Notes: generated by a model not told the origin, from the letters alone. Shown: positions 1-9,751, counted from the first letter of the stretch. The stretch: DNA of 64,000 nt from Phascolarctos cinereus (GCF_002099425.1 NW_018344186.1:186001-250000), one strand, 5' to 3'. A program made the numbers and translations.

Positions 1-119
1 TTCTGATCAGCTTTGTTGCCAGCACGCTATTGTAACCAAAGTATACGGAAAGAAATTTTCTCACGAGTCCAATTTATGCTCTTAACCAGTGGACTCTGCT
101 GTCCTAGCCCTTTCTCAGA

Positions 120-194
120 GATTAAGAATGGAGTCCACTCTTCACAGATCTGGAAGGGCTTGAGATCTATGAAGAGAGGCCTCCATTCTTAATC
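120..194. other. Near-perfect 75-nt hairpin
   Basis: Bases 120-151 and 163-194 are reverse complements at 29 of 32 positions, checked base by base; the unpaired positions are 134/180, 137/177 and 145/169, and the loop is 11 nt. The outer 14 pairs are perfect (arm core ATTAAGAATGGAG). Size and shape fit either a microRNA precursor or a very small palindromic MITE. A MIR3-like SINE starts just downstream. No expression can be inferred. Confidence 0.8.
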
Positions 195-207
195 CTTAAG
201 CCTTAGA

Positions 208-325
208 AGCTATCTTGGTCCAACTCCCTCATTTTAAAGATGATGTCATATAGATCTTGTCCAGAAGTGGGATTTGAACCCAGGTCCTCTGACTCCAGAG
301 TTCTTTCATTGTACATGTGTACTAA
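208..325 (-). mobile_element. MIR3/THER1-type SINE fragment
   Basis: Reads in reverse as the MIR3 core: CCAACTCCCTCATTTTAAAG, then GGGATTTGAACCCAGGTCCT and CTCTGACTCCAGAG, the reverse complement of a tRNA-like B-box region. Diverged and lacking both ends. Confidence 0.75.
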
Positions 326-345
326 ATCATCCTTTCTCCACTTAT

Positions 346-799
346 GGAAAAGTATCAAGAGCAGAAAACTCCTTGACACTCTTTTCATTTAATGTTGGCT
401 ACCCAGGTGCGTTAGCTGATTCATATTTCCCCATCAGTTTGAACATGGGGCAAAGTGTATAGAAGCATCTGAAATGTTTTCTAGGACCATTCATTATCTC
501 CTAAACTAGAGTATCTATCATATCTTCTTCCATCTGAGTAAACCATGCACATGCAAAGAATACAGGCTACCTAATACTTGGAATGTAGGCATTAGAATTC
601 ATGTCAAAATATGAAGTACTCCAGGAGTAAGAGGGATGGGGACCATGTGAGAACTATGAGAAATGGAGAAATAAGGACTGTTTGCAAGTCTGAACAGACA
701 CCAAAAAAAAAAATGGACTTTTTGCCATTATATCCACTAAAACCCCAGAGTCACAAGATGACTAGATCAAAGGAAGATGGCTGATTGGAGCAGTATGGT
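346..799. other. No recognised feature
   Basis: AT-rich single-copy-looking DNA with a short A run near 703-713. No repeat family, exon or long frame is recognised. Confidence 0.4.
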
Positions 800-1160
800 T
801 CATTCCAATTCAGCAAACATCTATTACCTGCCTACTGTGTGCAAAGCTTTATGCTATATATTAGAGTTGCAAGGATTTGTTTTTCAATCACACAGTCCCT
901 GCCCTTGGGAAGATCACCTTCTATTAGGTGTGGGGAGGAGAGTGGGGGGGGGTGAGGGGGAGGGATATACCAGGCACACAGATAAGTAAATATAGAGTGT
1001 GATGAGACAAAGGAGGGACACTACATGCCCTAGGACAGTTTTGGAGGAAGGAGAGAATACTTTCATCTATGAGAATCAGGGAAGGCTTTGTGGAAGAGGT
1101 GGCTTTGTGGAAGAGCTTTAAACTCAAAGAATTCTGAATGACAAAAGAGTTAATCCTAGA
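800..1160 (+). repeat. Unclassified old interspersed repeat, copy 1
   Basis: Begins with the motif seen in many other copies here (CTACTGTGTGCAAAGC, then CAGTCCCTGCCCTTGGGAAG) and continues with GGGAAGGCTTTGTGGAAGAG. I recognise it as an old dispersed mammalian repeat but cannot name it. Confidence 0.55.
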
Positions 1161-1384
1161 TTTGAGAACTAATCAGTACAAACGCACAGAGGTGGACAAT
1201 AGCAAGGTGAATTTGAGGAAAAGCCCCTGAGATCCTGTGATGGTAATACATTTATTTCTGTCAACACTGACGGTAGAGAACGTAGGGTAGACCTCAGAGA
1301 ACTGCCAGACCCTCCATTCAAAGACAGTGCCCAGGGTAGCAGTCTTATAATCTTCCAGCAGCCACAGTATTTCATCATTCCCAT

Positions 1385-1465
1385 GTACTGGGCATTGAGG
1401 CTAGGGACTGTTGTTTGCCTTTTCTTATATTCCTAGTGCTTACCACACAGTCAGCACTTTTGGGG
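1385..1465 (+). mobile_element. L2 LINE 3' end
   Basis: Carries the L2 3' signature of a GGGACTGTTG-like run followed by CCTAGTGCTTACCACACAG. Only the last part of the element is present. Confidence 0.6.
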
Positions 1466-1467
1466 CA

Positions 1468-1625
1468 GTCAGTAAGCATTGCTAGGCATTGTGTGAAGCA
1501 CTGGGATCCAAAAAGAGGCAAAACAACAACAACAACAACAACAACAACAATACCCCAAGCAAAACAACCCCCTCACCCCAAAAGTCCCTGCTCTCAAGAA
1601 GCTCACTGTCTAATAGTCTAGGTGA
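1468..1625 (+). repeat. Unclassified old repeat with internal (CAA)n
   Basis: Head of the unclassified repeat (AAGCACTGGGATCCAAAAAG, later GTCCCTGCTCTCAAGAAGCT) interrupted by a (CAA)n microsatellite at 1521-1550. Confidence 0.6.
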
Positions 1626-1801
1626 TAGCTAATGAAAGCCTTTTTTTCCCACGTGAAACTGCAAATCTATTATGTACAACTTGTTATTCCTTTTAAATAC
1701 ATAATAAAATTATCATGTAATTTTCTTTTTTCTTTCCTTTTCTTCCTTCCCTACCACCTCTCCCCACCATTGTGATAGCAATAGAAGTATATATAGAATG
1801 G

Positions 1802-1805
<4 letters not shown>

Positions 1806-1842
<37 letters not shown>

Positions 1843-1880
1843 CATATGCATATATATGTGTGTATACACACGTATTTGTG
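1806..1880. repeat. (CA)n followed by TA-rich microsatellite
   Basis: A pure CA run of about 29 bases at 1806-1834 passes into alternating TA/CATA sequence. The open frame through it is a translation artefact. Confidence 0.95.
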
Positions 1881-1929
1881 TCTAGTGGTAGGCACTTAAT
1901 AAATATTTATTGACTGAATGGTTAGAACA

Positions 1930-2280
1930 GCAGAAAGTGTTTGAAGACTGAAGAAAAGGAAGATGGTTCTTTTCTATGTGGCCAAATCAATTTTACAACA
2001 AATTTTTTCTTTAAATTGAATACCAAGTTGTAAGACAGAGGTGATGAATGTCTATGTGCTCCAAACTCTCAGATTTCTGTGTAGAGGTGGTTTTCAGTAT
2101 TATTTTTTTTAGGGGGGTGGGAGAAGAGTGGTGGATCAATCTTGTCTTCCTTATAAGAAAACTAAATATTGGTGATACCTCATTTACCAATTCATTTCTT
2201 CTTAAAATCCAAAGGACAATTCCCATCTAGCTATGCCAGTAGATTCTACCCTATCACTCCTGCTCTCACAACTACTGCTG
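1930..2280. other. No recognised feature
   Basis: AT-rich sequence without a recognisable repeat or coding signal. Confidence 0.4.
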
Positions 2281-2289
2281 CAATTACTG

Positions 2290-2460
2290 TAAATGCTACA
2301 ACCACTACCACTACTACTACTTACTACTATTGTTTACTACTATTACTAATACTATTAACTAGTACTACTATCATTACTATTACTACTACTACCACTCCTC
2401 CTCCTCCTTCTCCTCCTACTACTACAGCTCCTATTCCTACTACTACTACTACTACAACTC
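2290..2460. repeat. Imperfect (ACT/CTA)n trinucleotide block
   Basis: About 170 bases of degenerate ACT/CTA/CTC triplets give Thr/Tyr/Pro-rich frames; no protein is implied. Confidence 0.9.
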
Positions 2461-2479
2461 CTTTATTGGGAAGCTGGAA

Positions 2480-2705
2480 TTTGGATCTGTGACTTCACCA
2501 ATGTGAGGAATTTCTGGTATGAAAATTCCCTCTATCAATTCAGACTGGAAACAATTTTGCAATGTTTAGTCTTAGCAAGTTGCCTGGGTACTGAGAGGTT
2601 CTGTGACTTGTCCAGGGTCACAGAACTAGCATTGGTCAGAAACAGCACTTGAATCCAAGTCTGCCTGACAGAGACTGGCTCTCTAACCACTCTGTAACAG
2701 TGCTG
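2480..2705 (-). mobile_element. Marsupial CORE-SINE, long-tailed type
   Basis: In reverse this is a MIR-like SINE head (box region around ACTTGAATCCAAGTCTGCCT) with a 3' extension whose reverse reads CACCAATGTGAGGAATTTCT then AATTCCCTCTATCAATTCAG. The same long tail recurs at 9405, 17295, 28735, 41822, 44140 and 60645. Confidence 0.75.
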
Positions 2706-2714
2706 TCACACTTG

Positions 2715-3350
2715 CCAGTAATCAATCACAAAGATTTATTAAGTATTACTATATTGTAGACACTATGCTAGGTGCTGGGGACACATATACTAAGGATAAA
2801 ATGATCCCTACTGTGAAGGAATTTACATTCCAAAAGAGGTGAGGACAAGTACACACACATAAATAGACACATATATGTGAATATACACATATGTTTATAT
2901 ACATACACACCAAGGGAGAGAGAGATGTATGTAAATGGAGAATAAATACAAAACAAATGCCAATTAGTTCAATACAAGGCCATTTGAAAGGAGAAGGGAG
3001 GTACCAGCAATTGAGATAAGGAAAGGCTTCACAAAGATGGTGCTTGAGCAATATATTGAAAGAAGAGAGGGATTCTGTGAAGGAAGTAAAGAGGAAGTGC
3101 TTATCCATTTGAAGCATGGCCAGTGCAGAGGCAGAGAAATGGAAAATGGACTTGTATATGTGAGGAGCAGAAAGATGATTATTCTTACTGAATCAGAGAG
3201 TTTGGGAGGGGGAATGATATATAATGAGGCTCAAAATATAGGTAGGGGCCAAGCTGCAAAGAAGAGTTTAAAACTAAACTAAATTTATACTTTACCCTAG
3301 AGGTAATAGGGAGTCATTTAGGGAGTGGCATTGCCAGGTCTGTGCCTAAG
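2715..3350 (+). repeat. Unclassified old interspersed repeat, long copy
   Basis: Starts AAAGATTTATTAAGTATTAC, then GCTAGGTGCTGGGGACAC, and runs through GGAAAGGCTTCACAAAGATG and GTAATAGGGAGTCATTTAGG. One of the longest and most ordered copies in the window. Confidence 0.6.
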
Positions 3351-3359
3351 GAAAATCAT

Positions 3360-3640
3360 AATGAAAATAATAATGGTGACTCACACTCAAATGAACAAAT
3401 AAGGGAAAAGAATTTAAGTGATTACTATGAGCCTAGTTAGCTCTTTGCTAAGAGCTTCGCTTCTATTTGAAATCTTATGATGTGAGTGTGTATGTATGTA
3501 TGTAATGAGAAAATTGTGTCTCTTGAGGTTTACTTGAAATAAAACTATACTTGAATAGATATTTTGTTTTCAGTAGTGAAAGCATAAATTTTCTCCATTT
3601 GTACAATATCACAGAATCTCAGTGTTGGATAATAAAAACA
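3360..3640. other. No recognised feature
   Basis: AT-rich single-copy-looking DNA with a short GTAT repeat near 3487-3504. Confidence 0.4.
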
Positions 3641-3649
3641 ATGATAATA

Positions 3650-3910
3650 ATAATCATAGCTAAAATTTATATAGTGCTTACTTTGTGTCAGGCACTATGC
3701 TAAGCACTTCACAGTAATTATCTCATTTGATAGAACAACCTTGGGAGATAGGTGCTGTTATAGTCTCCATTTTACAGATGAGGAATCTGAGGCAAACAGA
3801 AGTTAAGTGACTTGCCCAGGGTTATACAGCTAGTAAAGTGTCTGAGCCCAGATTTGAATTCACATTTTGCTGACTCCAGGCCTGGCACTCTATCTGCTCA
3901 GGTACCTAAC
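3650..3910 (-). mobile_element. MIR SINE, near full length
   Basis: Reads in reverse as MIR from end to end: TAGTGCTTACTTTGTGTCAG, ATTTTACAGATGAGGAA, GTGACTTGCCCAGGG and a degenerate tRNA-like head at 3850-3905. Confidence 0.85.
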
Positions 3911-3949
3911 TCATAGATCATACCTTCTAAACTTTACTGGCTCAAGAAT

Positions 3950-4870
3950 CCCTTTTCTTTTCTGTTTTTGCATATTTTATTAATTTATTTTGATTTATCA
4001 ACAATCACTTCCATATGCTTTTGAGTTTAAAATTTTTCTCCCCCTTCCTTCCCACCTCCCTCCCCAAAATGGTGCACAATCTGATATAGGCTATACATTT
4101 ACATTCCTATTAAACATATTTTCACATTAGTGAAGTTGTAAGTAAAAATTAAACCAATAGGAGGAACCATCAGAAAGAGGAAACAAAACTCAACAGAAGA
4201 GAAAAAAAAGATAGAGATTCAACTTTCACAGTTATGATTACTATCTGTGTCTTTTTCTCATCCTTTTTCCCCCTGTTCATGCTTTTCTTTCTCCTCTCTC
4301 CCTTTCCCCCCCACTAGTACTTTGCTTTTGACCACTGCCTCCTTCAGTCTCTCCTCCCTTCTATTTTCCCCTCCCCCCTTTTTCCCTTCCCCCCATGGCT
4401 TCTTCCCTGCCTTCCATCCCCCCTCTCTTTTCTTTCCCCTTTTCTCTCCTACTTCCCATAGGGCAAGTTAGATTTCCATACCCAACTGATTATGTTATTC
4501 CCTTCTTGAGCCAAATCTGATGAGAGTAAGGATCAAACAATGCTCACCCCTCTCGTTCTTTCCCTCTGCTGTAATAAGATTTTCTGTCTTTTCCTGTAAT
4601 GTAATTTACCCTTGTCTGCCTCCTCCTTTCTCAGTACATTTTCTAAGATCAGGCTAATCCACTTACTTGGATCCATTTAACCCACTTGATTAGATTTTTT
4701 TTTATCACTACATCAAAGTCAACTAATATCCACCCCCTTTATGTATACTCCTTTAACATGGTGTAATAACAATACAGTTCTCAAGAGTTGCAAGTGTCAT
4801 CTTCCCTTGTAGGGATGTAAACAGTCCGCCCTTATTAACAACATTTTGTATCTTTCTGTCCCATTTACCT
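3950..4870 (-). mobile_element. L1/half-L1 element, outer copy: 3' UTR
   Basis: In minus sense this follows ORF1 directly: a long purine-rich stretch (about 4300-4450), then TATAGCCTATATCAGATTG near 4090, then GGGAGAAAAATTTTAAACTC near 4040, and an A-rich end near 3955. The same 3' end recurs alone at 15027 and 50475. No reverse transcriptase reading lies between ORF1 and this tail. Confidence 0.75.
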
Positions 4871-4872
4871 TT

Positions 4873-5697
4873 TTATGTCTTTCTTGAATCTTGTACTTGA
4901 AGATCAAATTTTTTGTTGAGCTCTGGTCTTTTTATGAGGAAGGTTTGGAAGTCCCCTATTTCACTGAATATCCATCTTTTCCCTTGAAAAATCATGCTCA
5001 TTTTTGCAGGGTAGTTGATCCTTGGCTGCAATCCAAGCTCCTTTGCTTTACAGAATATCATGTTCCATGCCCTGCAGTCTTTTAATGTAGAAGCTGCAAA
5101 GTCCTGTGTAATCCTGACTGTGGTTCCATGATATTTAAATTGTCTCTTTCTGGCTGCTTGCAGCACCTTGTCTTTCATCTGGTGATTTTGGAATTTTGCT
5201 ATTATATTCCTTGGCATTGTCAATTTGGATCTCTTTCAGGTGGTGGGTGGTGTATTCTTCTATGGTTTCCTTACCCTCTGGTTCTAGGACTTCAGGGCAG
5301 TTTTCCTTTATGATTTCCTGAAAGATACTGTCCAAGCTCTTTTTTTCATCATGATTTTCAGGTAATCCAATGATTTTTAAATTATCTCTCCTGGATTGAT
5401 TTTCTGGGTCAGTTGTTTTACCAATGAGGTATTTTATTTTTTCATTTTTCTGTTTCTGTTTGACTGATTCTTGCTCTCTCATAGAATCATTAGTTTCCAT
5501 TTGTCCAATTCTAGTTTTTAACAGATTAGGTTGCCTGCTTTTCCTTTCCTTTAGCTTTCTTCAGCTCCTTTTATATGGGTGCTGCAGGGTGTTTATCTGC
5601 CTGGGACCTCTTGTAATGCTGCCTCCCTCGTTTCTGCTAATGCACTGGGAGATTTCTTCTGTTAGTTTTTGTACTTCCTTCTTCAATTGGCCAATTG
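4873..5697 (-). mobile_element. L1/half-L1 element, outer copy: broken ORF1
   Basis: L1 ORF1 encodes an RNA-binding coiled-coil chaperone that packages element RNA. Visible in minus sense: the end of the coiled coil (5697-5655, with NTIGQLKKEVQKLTEE), an interruption at 5654-5527, the RRM (RRDNLKIIGLPENHDEKK) and the C-terminal domain (ASTLKDCRAWNMIF, GLQPRINYPAKMSMIFQGKR, KRPELNKKFDLQVQDSRKT). The RRM and C-terminal parts lie in different frames, so there is at least one frameshift as well as the interruption. The N-terminus is absent; the copy stops at 5697. Confidence 0.9.
5527..5654 (-). mobile_element. Transplanted L1 5'UTR patch inside ORF1
   Basis: This 128-bp block matches 7911-8039, the 5'UTR of the neighbouring L1, with only a handful of differences, and in the same orientation. 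It sits between the codons for LTEE and LLKTRI of the outer ORF1, where the related ORF1 at 6641-7697 is continuous. Confidence 0.85.
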
Positions 5698-5940
5698 TAT
5701 TTTTATTTTTAGTTTTCAATATTCACTTCCACAAGTTTTTGAGTTCCAAATTTCTCACCCCTCCCCCCACCCCAAGATGGCATATATTGTGAATACCCCT
5801 TACCCTGGTCTGCCTTCTCTTCTATCTCTCCCCCCTCCCTTCTTTCTCCCCTTCCCCTTCTATTTTCCTGTAGAGCAGGATAGACTTCTGTACCCCATTT
5901 CTTGTATTTCTTATTTCCCAGTTGCATGTGAAAACATTTT
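5698..5940 (-). mobile_element. Extra L1 3'UTR fragment
   Basis: In minus sense: CTACAGGAAAATAG, a purine-rich run, CCATCTTGGGGTGGGGGG, then GAGAAATTTGGAACTC and an A-rich end at 5697-5712. It duplicates parts of the 3'UTR at 5941-6310, so it is either a third element or a rearranged piece of one of its neighbours. Confidence 0.65.
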
Positions 5941-6640
5941 TTTAAAAACATGTGTTTTTAAAACTTTGAGTTCCAAATTTTCTCCCTTCTTCCCTCCCTC
6001 ATTGAAAAGGCAAGCAACTCAATAGAGGTTGTACATGTGCAGTTATGCAAAACTCTTCCTTAGTAGACATGTTGTGAAAAACTAACTCTATTTCCCTTAA
6101 TCCTATCCTGCCCTCCCATTTATTCTATTCTTTCTTTTGACCCTGTCCCTCCTCAGAAGTATTTGCTTCTGATTACCCTCTTTCCCAATCTGCCCTCCTC
6201 TCTATCACCCCCCTGCTCTCTTGTCCCCTTCTCCCCCTATTTTCCTGTAGGGTAAGACAGATTTCCATACCCAATTGAATGTGTATGTTATTCTCTCCTT
6301 AAGCCAAATCCTATGAGAATAAGATTCACTCATTCCCTCTCACCTTCCCTGCTGTTTCCCCTCCACTGTGAGAGACTTTTCTTTTCTGTTTTTTTTTGTG
6401 AGATAATTTACCCCATTCTACCTCTCCCTTTCTTCTCCGAGTATCATCCTCTCTCATCCCTTAATTTTATTCTCCAGATATGACCCCTTAATCTTCAACT
6501 CACCTTGTGCCCTCTATCTATCTATACATACATATGCAATTTTTTTTCCTTCAACTACCCTAATACTGACAAAGTTCTCATGAGTTACAAATATCATCTT
6601 TCCATGCAGGAATAAACAGTTCAATCTTAATAAGTCTCTT
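5941..6640 (-). mobile_element. L1/half-L1 element, inner copy: 3' UTR
   Basis: Follows ORF1 in minus sense. Contains ACCCTACAGGAAAATAG, CACAACATGTCTACTAAGG, GCACATGTACAACCTC, a GGGAGGGAAGAAGGGAG run and AAATTTGGAACTCAAAG near the end. About 700 bases separate the end of ORF1 from the tail, leaving no space for ORF2. Confidence 0.75.
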
Positions 6641-7697
6641 ATGATTTCTCTTTCCTTTACCTCTTCATGTTCCACTGGAGTCCTGTATTTGAAAGTCAAA
6701 TTTTCTGTTAGCTCTGGTCTTTTCATCAGGAATGCTTGAAAGTCCTTATTTCACTGAATGACCATTTTTTCCCCTGAAGGATTATACTCATTTTGCTGGG
6801 TAGGTGATTCTTGGTTGTAATCCTATCTCCTTTGCCCTCTGGAATATTATATTCCATGCCCTGTGGTCCTTTAATGTAGAAGCTGCTAAATCTTTTGTTA
6901 TCCTGATTGTGTTTCCACAGTACTTGAATTGTTTCCTTCTGGCAGCTTGTAATATTTCTCCTTGACCTGGGAACTCTGGAATTTGGCTACAATATTCCTA
7001 GGAGTTTTCCTTTGGGGATCTCTTTCAGGAGGAGATCTTTGGATTCTTTCAATTTCTATTTTGCCCTCTGGTTCTAAAAAAGCAGGGCAGTTTTCCTTGA
7101 TAATTTCTTGAAAGATGATGTCTAGGCTCTTTTTTTGATCATGGCTTTCAGATAGTCCAATAATTTTTAAATTCTGTCTCCTGGATCTATTTTCCAGGTC
7201 AGTTGTTTTTCCAATGAGATATTTCACATTGTTTTCTAATTTTTCATTCTTTTGGATTTGTTTTACAGTGTCTTGATTTCTCATAAAGTCACTGTCTTCC
7301 AATTGCTCTATTCTAATTTTTAAGAAAGTATTTTCTTCAGTAATCTTTTGGACTTCCTTTTCCATTTTGGCCAATTGTATTTTTAAGGGATTTGTTTTCT
7401 TCATTGTACTTTTTTTTTCCAGTTTGCCAATTGTGTTTTTTAGGGACTTGTTTTCTTCAGTGTACTTTTTTTCCAATTGGCCAATTGTATTTTTTAAGGA
7501 CTCTTCTACCTCTCTCATTAGACTTTTAAAATCCTTCTTGAGCTCTTCTAAGAAGGCTTTTGGGCTTCAGACCAGTTCATATTCCCTTTTGATGTTGCAG
7601 ATGTGGGTTTTTTGACAATGTTGTCATCTTCAGAATTTCTGTCTTGATCTTCACTCTTCTCATAATATGACTCTATGGTACGTTTCTTTTTACTCAT
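6641..7697 (-). mobile_element. L1/half-L1 element, inner copy: ORF1
   Basis: The likely start is the ATG at 7697, giving MSKKKRTIESYYEKSEDQD. A frameshift near 7550 leads into SPKAFLEELKKDFKSLMREV, then a coiled coil of tandem 18-19-residue units (SLKNTIGQLEKKYTEENK and two relatives), then the RRM (NRSRRQNLKIIGLSESHDQK) and the C-terminal domain (HRAWN-like region, then MKRPELTENLTFKYRTPVEH). The domain order and size fit L1 ORF1p. It is not functional as it stands: at least two frame changes separate the pieces. Confidence 0.9.
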
Positions 7698-8290
7698 GGT
7701 GTTTCTTTATTCCCTGGCCTTTAAAGAGATTGAGCTCTCTTGCTGGGGAACAGAGAGTACTGACCCAAGCTTCTTGTGTTGGTAGCCTAGGTCTTGGTCA
7801 CTGGCTTTGTGTGCTGGGGCCTCTTATGCTGGCAATTGGAGGCTGTAGGGTTTTGGCAGCTTACATGGTGTTGGGCTGGAATCAGCAAGGCTGGAACTTT
7901 CAGGCAATTCTAGGTTGCCTGCTTTTCCTTTCCTTTAGCTTTCTTCAGCTCCTTTTAGATGGGTGCTGCAGGGTGTTTATCTGCCTGGGAACCCTTGTAA
8001 TGCTACCTCCCTCGTTTCTGCTAATGGACTGGGAGATTCTTTTGAGGTAGAGTGCCAAGGCACCTGGTATTTTTCTGAGCTGGTTTCCACTGGTTCCCCC
8101 ACCCTCACTGAGGCACTGGGAGGTCCAGGTGTTGGTGTTTGCCTGCTCTACCACCTAGGCTTCAGGATCTCCTCCTGGTTGACAGTTGGGTTGGAATCCT
8201 TAAGAATCCCTTTTCAGCATGCTAAAAATTGGTCATCCAGGTCTTCCTTGGAGACCTCTTTTGAGCATGAATCCATTACCCCTTGAAGTA
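7698..8290 (-). mobile_element. L1/half-L1 element, inner copy: 5' UTR
   Basis: Sequence upstream of the ORF1 start in minus sense, ending near 8290 where an L3-like fragment resumes. It includes the segment (7911-8039) also found inside the outer ORF1. In full-length L1s this region holds the internal promoter; no individual site is recognisable. Confidence 0.7.
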
Positions 8291-8345
8291 GCTCATTTTA
8301 CTTTTAGGTAGCTCTAATTGTTAAGAAGGTTTTCATTCTATTGTG
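8291..8345 (-). mobile_element. CR1/L3 LINE 3' end fragment
   Basis: GTAGCTCTAATTGTTAAGAA followed by a TTTCATTCTATTGTGCTC run matches the reverse of the CR1/L3 3' region, as at 22115. Confidence 0.5.
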
Positions 8346-8399
8346 CTCTCACTATAAGAGCTACCCATTTAAAATAGATATTTGAAACCAGAAATGTCA

Positions 8400-8690
8400 T
8401 GGACTCTTTTTTTTTTCTATTAACAGGTTGATTATGCCTAGAAATGCCATCTTTTTCTCAATCTTATAAACTGAGATTAAAAAGGAATAGCTATGTTTAA
8501 CCCTTAAATAATTGGATCAACCTTTAAAGTAATAGAATTGTGCTTTTAAGTTGTGAAAGCTCTGATTACAACCATCCCTTGTACCTTTTCCAATAACGAA
8601 GTGTAGTATTTAAACTAGAAATCCTGTTAAGAGAATATTAGGCAAGGCTGACCTCTCTGGGAATATCAAGAAACAATCTTTATTGGTAAA
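8400..8690. other. No recognised feature
   Basis: AT-rich DNA with no identifiable repeat or frame. Confidence 0.4.
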
Positions 8691-9185
8691 ATGACTTAGG
8701 GGAAATTAAGAATTTAATAATAAAAGCCCGCATTTAAATAGTACTTTAAGGTTTACAAAGCCCTTTGCTGAAAACAACGGAATGAATTAGAGACTAAACC
8801 CTTTAATATGGCTTTTGTCACTTGTAGCCTGCATCATTTGGGGTGGGGGGCCATCTCCAGTTGTCTTGATCTATATCTTGCCACTGGACCCAGATGGCTT
8901 CAGAGGAGAAAAAGAGGCTGGTGACTCTGCACAGCCCTTTCTCACTTAAATCCAAATCATTTGCCAGTCACAGCGTCACCTTCCTGATGCCATGATCCTC
9001 TTTGAGTACAAAGGACAAAGAACAACAACAGTGATTTGGGGTGAGACATGTAACTTTCTGGAAGTGAAGTTCAACAAGGTTACATGACTTATTCAAGGTC
9101 ATGCAGGCCCAAAATAGCAGCATGAGGACACAAGTTCAAATCCTGAATATGAATCCAGTATTCTTTTTACTACCCTATAGCTACC
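8690..9185 (-). mobile_element. MIR SINE split by another repeat
   Basis: The part at 8700-8770 (TTTAAGGTTTACAAAGCCCT) and the part at 9040-9185 (CATGACTTATTCAAGGTCATG, then a degenerate tRNA-like head) are the two ends of one reversed MIR, separated by the repeat at 8800-9035. Confidence 0.6.
8800..9035 (+). mobile_element. Marsupial repeat ending AAAGGACAA(CAA)n, copy 1
   Basis: Contains CTTGCCACTGGACCCAGATG, GAGGCTGGTGACTCTGCACA, CTCACTTAAATCCAAATCA and ends CAAAGGACAAAGAACAACAA. Copies with the same order lie at 11060 (reverse), 25825 and 44720. I recognise it as a marsupial interspersed repeat but not by name. Confidence 0.7.
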
Positions 9186-9404
9186 TCCCATTGGGGCAGA
9201 GTAGGCAGTTTCAAGGTAAGAACTGACGTCTTCAGGGTTGAAAGGTCATCTTTTATTCTCCCTGCTTTTTTGCACCAAGATAATATCTATCTATAAAGGC
9301 ACATTGGTTCTTCTTGTCTCCCTCTTCCACAAATATACATTAAAGAAGATAGGAGACCATTTATTCTTAGTTGCTGAATATTTATTTTATGGCACTAATC
9401 AATA

Positions 9405-9690
9405 GAAACAGCAATATGGCTAGTGGATAGAGAGTCAACCTGGGAGTTAAGAAGAGCTGGGTTCAAGTTCTGTCTGTAACACATTCTGGCTATATGACCA
9501 CGGGCAAGTCAGTCAATGAACTCAGGGTCTTGGGCAACTTTCTAAGACTACATGGTGTGGAGCAGGTGCTAATCTACTTTGGTAGAAGGAGTTTCCTCAA
9601 CAGGAGTTCTGTACAACAGTGAAATCACAGAAGAAAAAAAGCCAATAGGTACAACATAAACTGGGGTCCTGGGATATCTCCTGATAATGG
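9405..9690 (+). mobile_element. Marsupial CORE-SINE, long-tailed type
   Basis: Head GGCTAGTGGATAGAGAGTCA, box B near GGGTTCAAGTTCTG, then the tail CTTTGGTAGAAGGAGTTTCC and CAGTGAAATCACAG. Near full length. Confidence 0.8.
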
Positions 9691-9751
9691 TGAAATCCTA
9701 GCATACTTAGCAAGAGGTAACCAATTCTTAAACACTTATACTATAAATATA

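Noticed and set aside
4247-4471. Ser/Pro/Phe-rich frame
   Set aside because: Complement of the purine-rich L1 3'UTR.
5424-6025. Plus-strand hydrophobic frames
   Set aside because: Antisense shadows of L1 ORF1 and its pyrimidine-rich 3'UTR complement.
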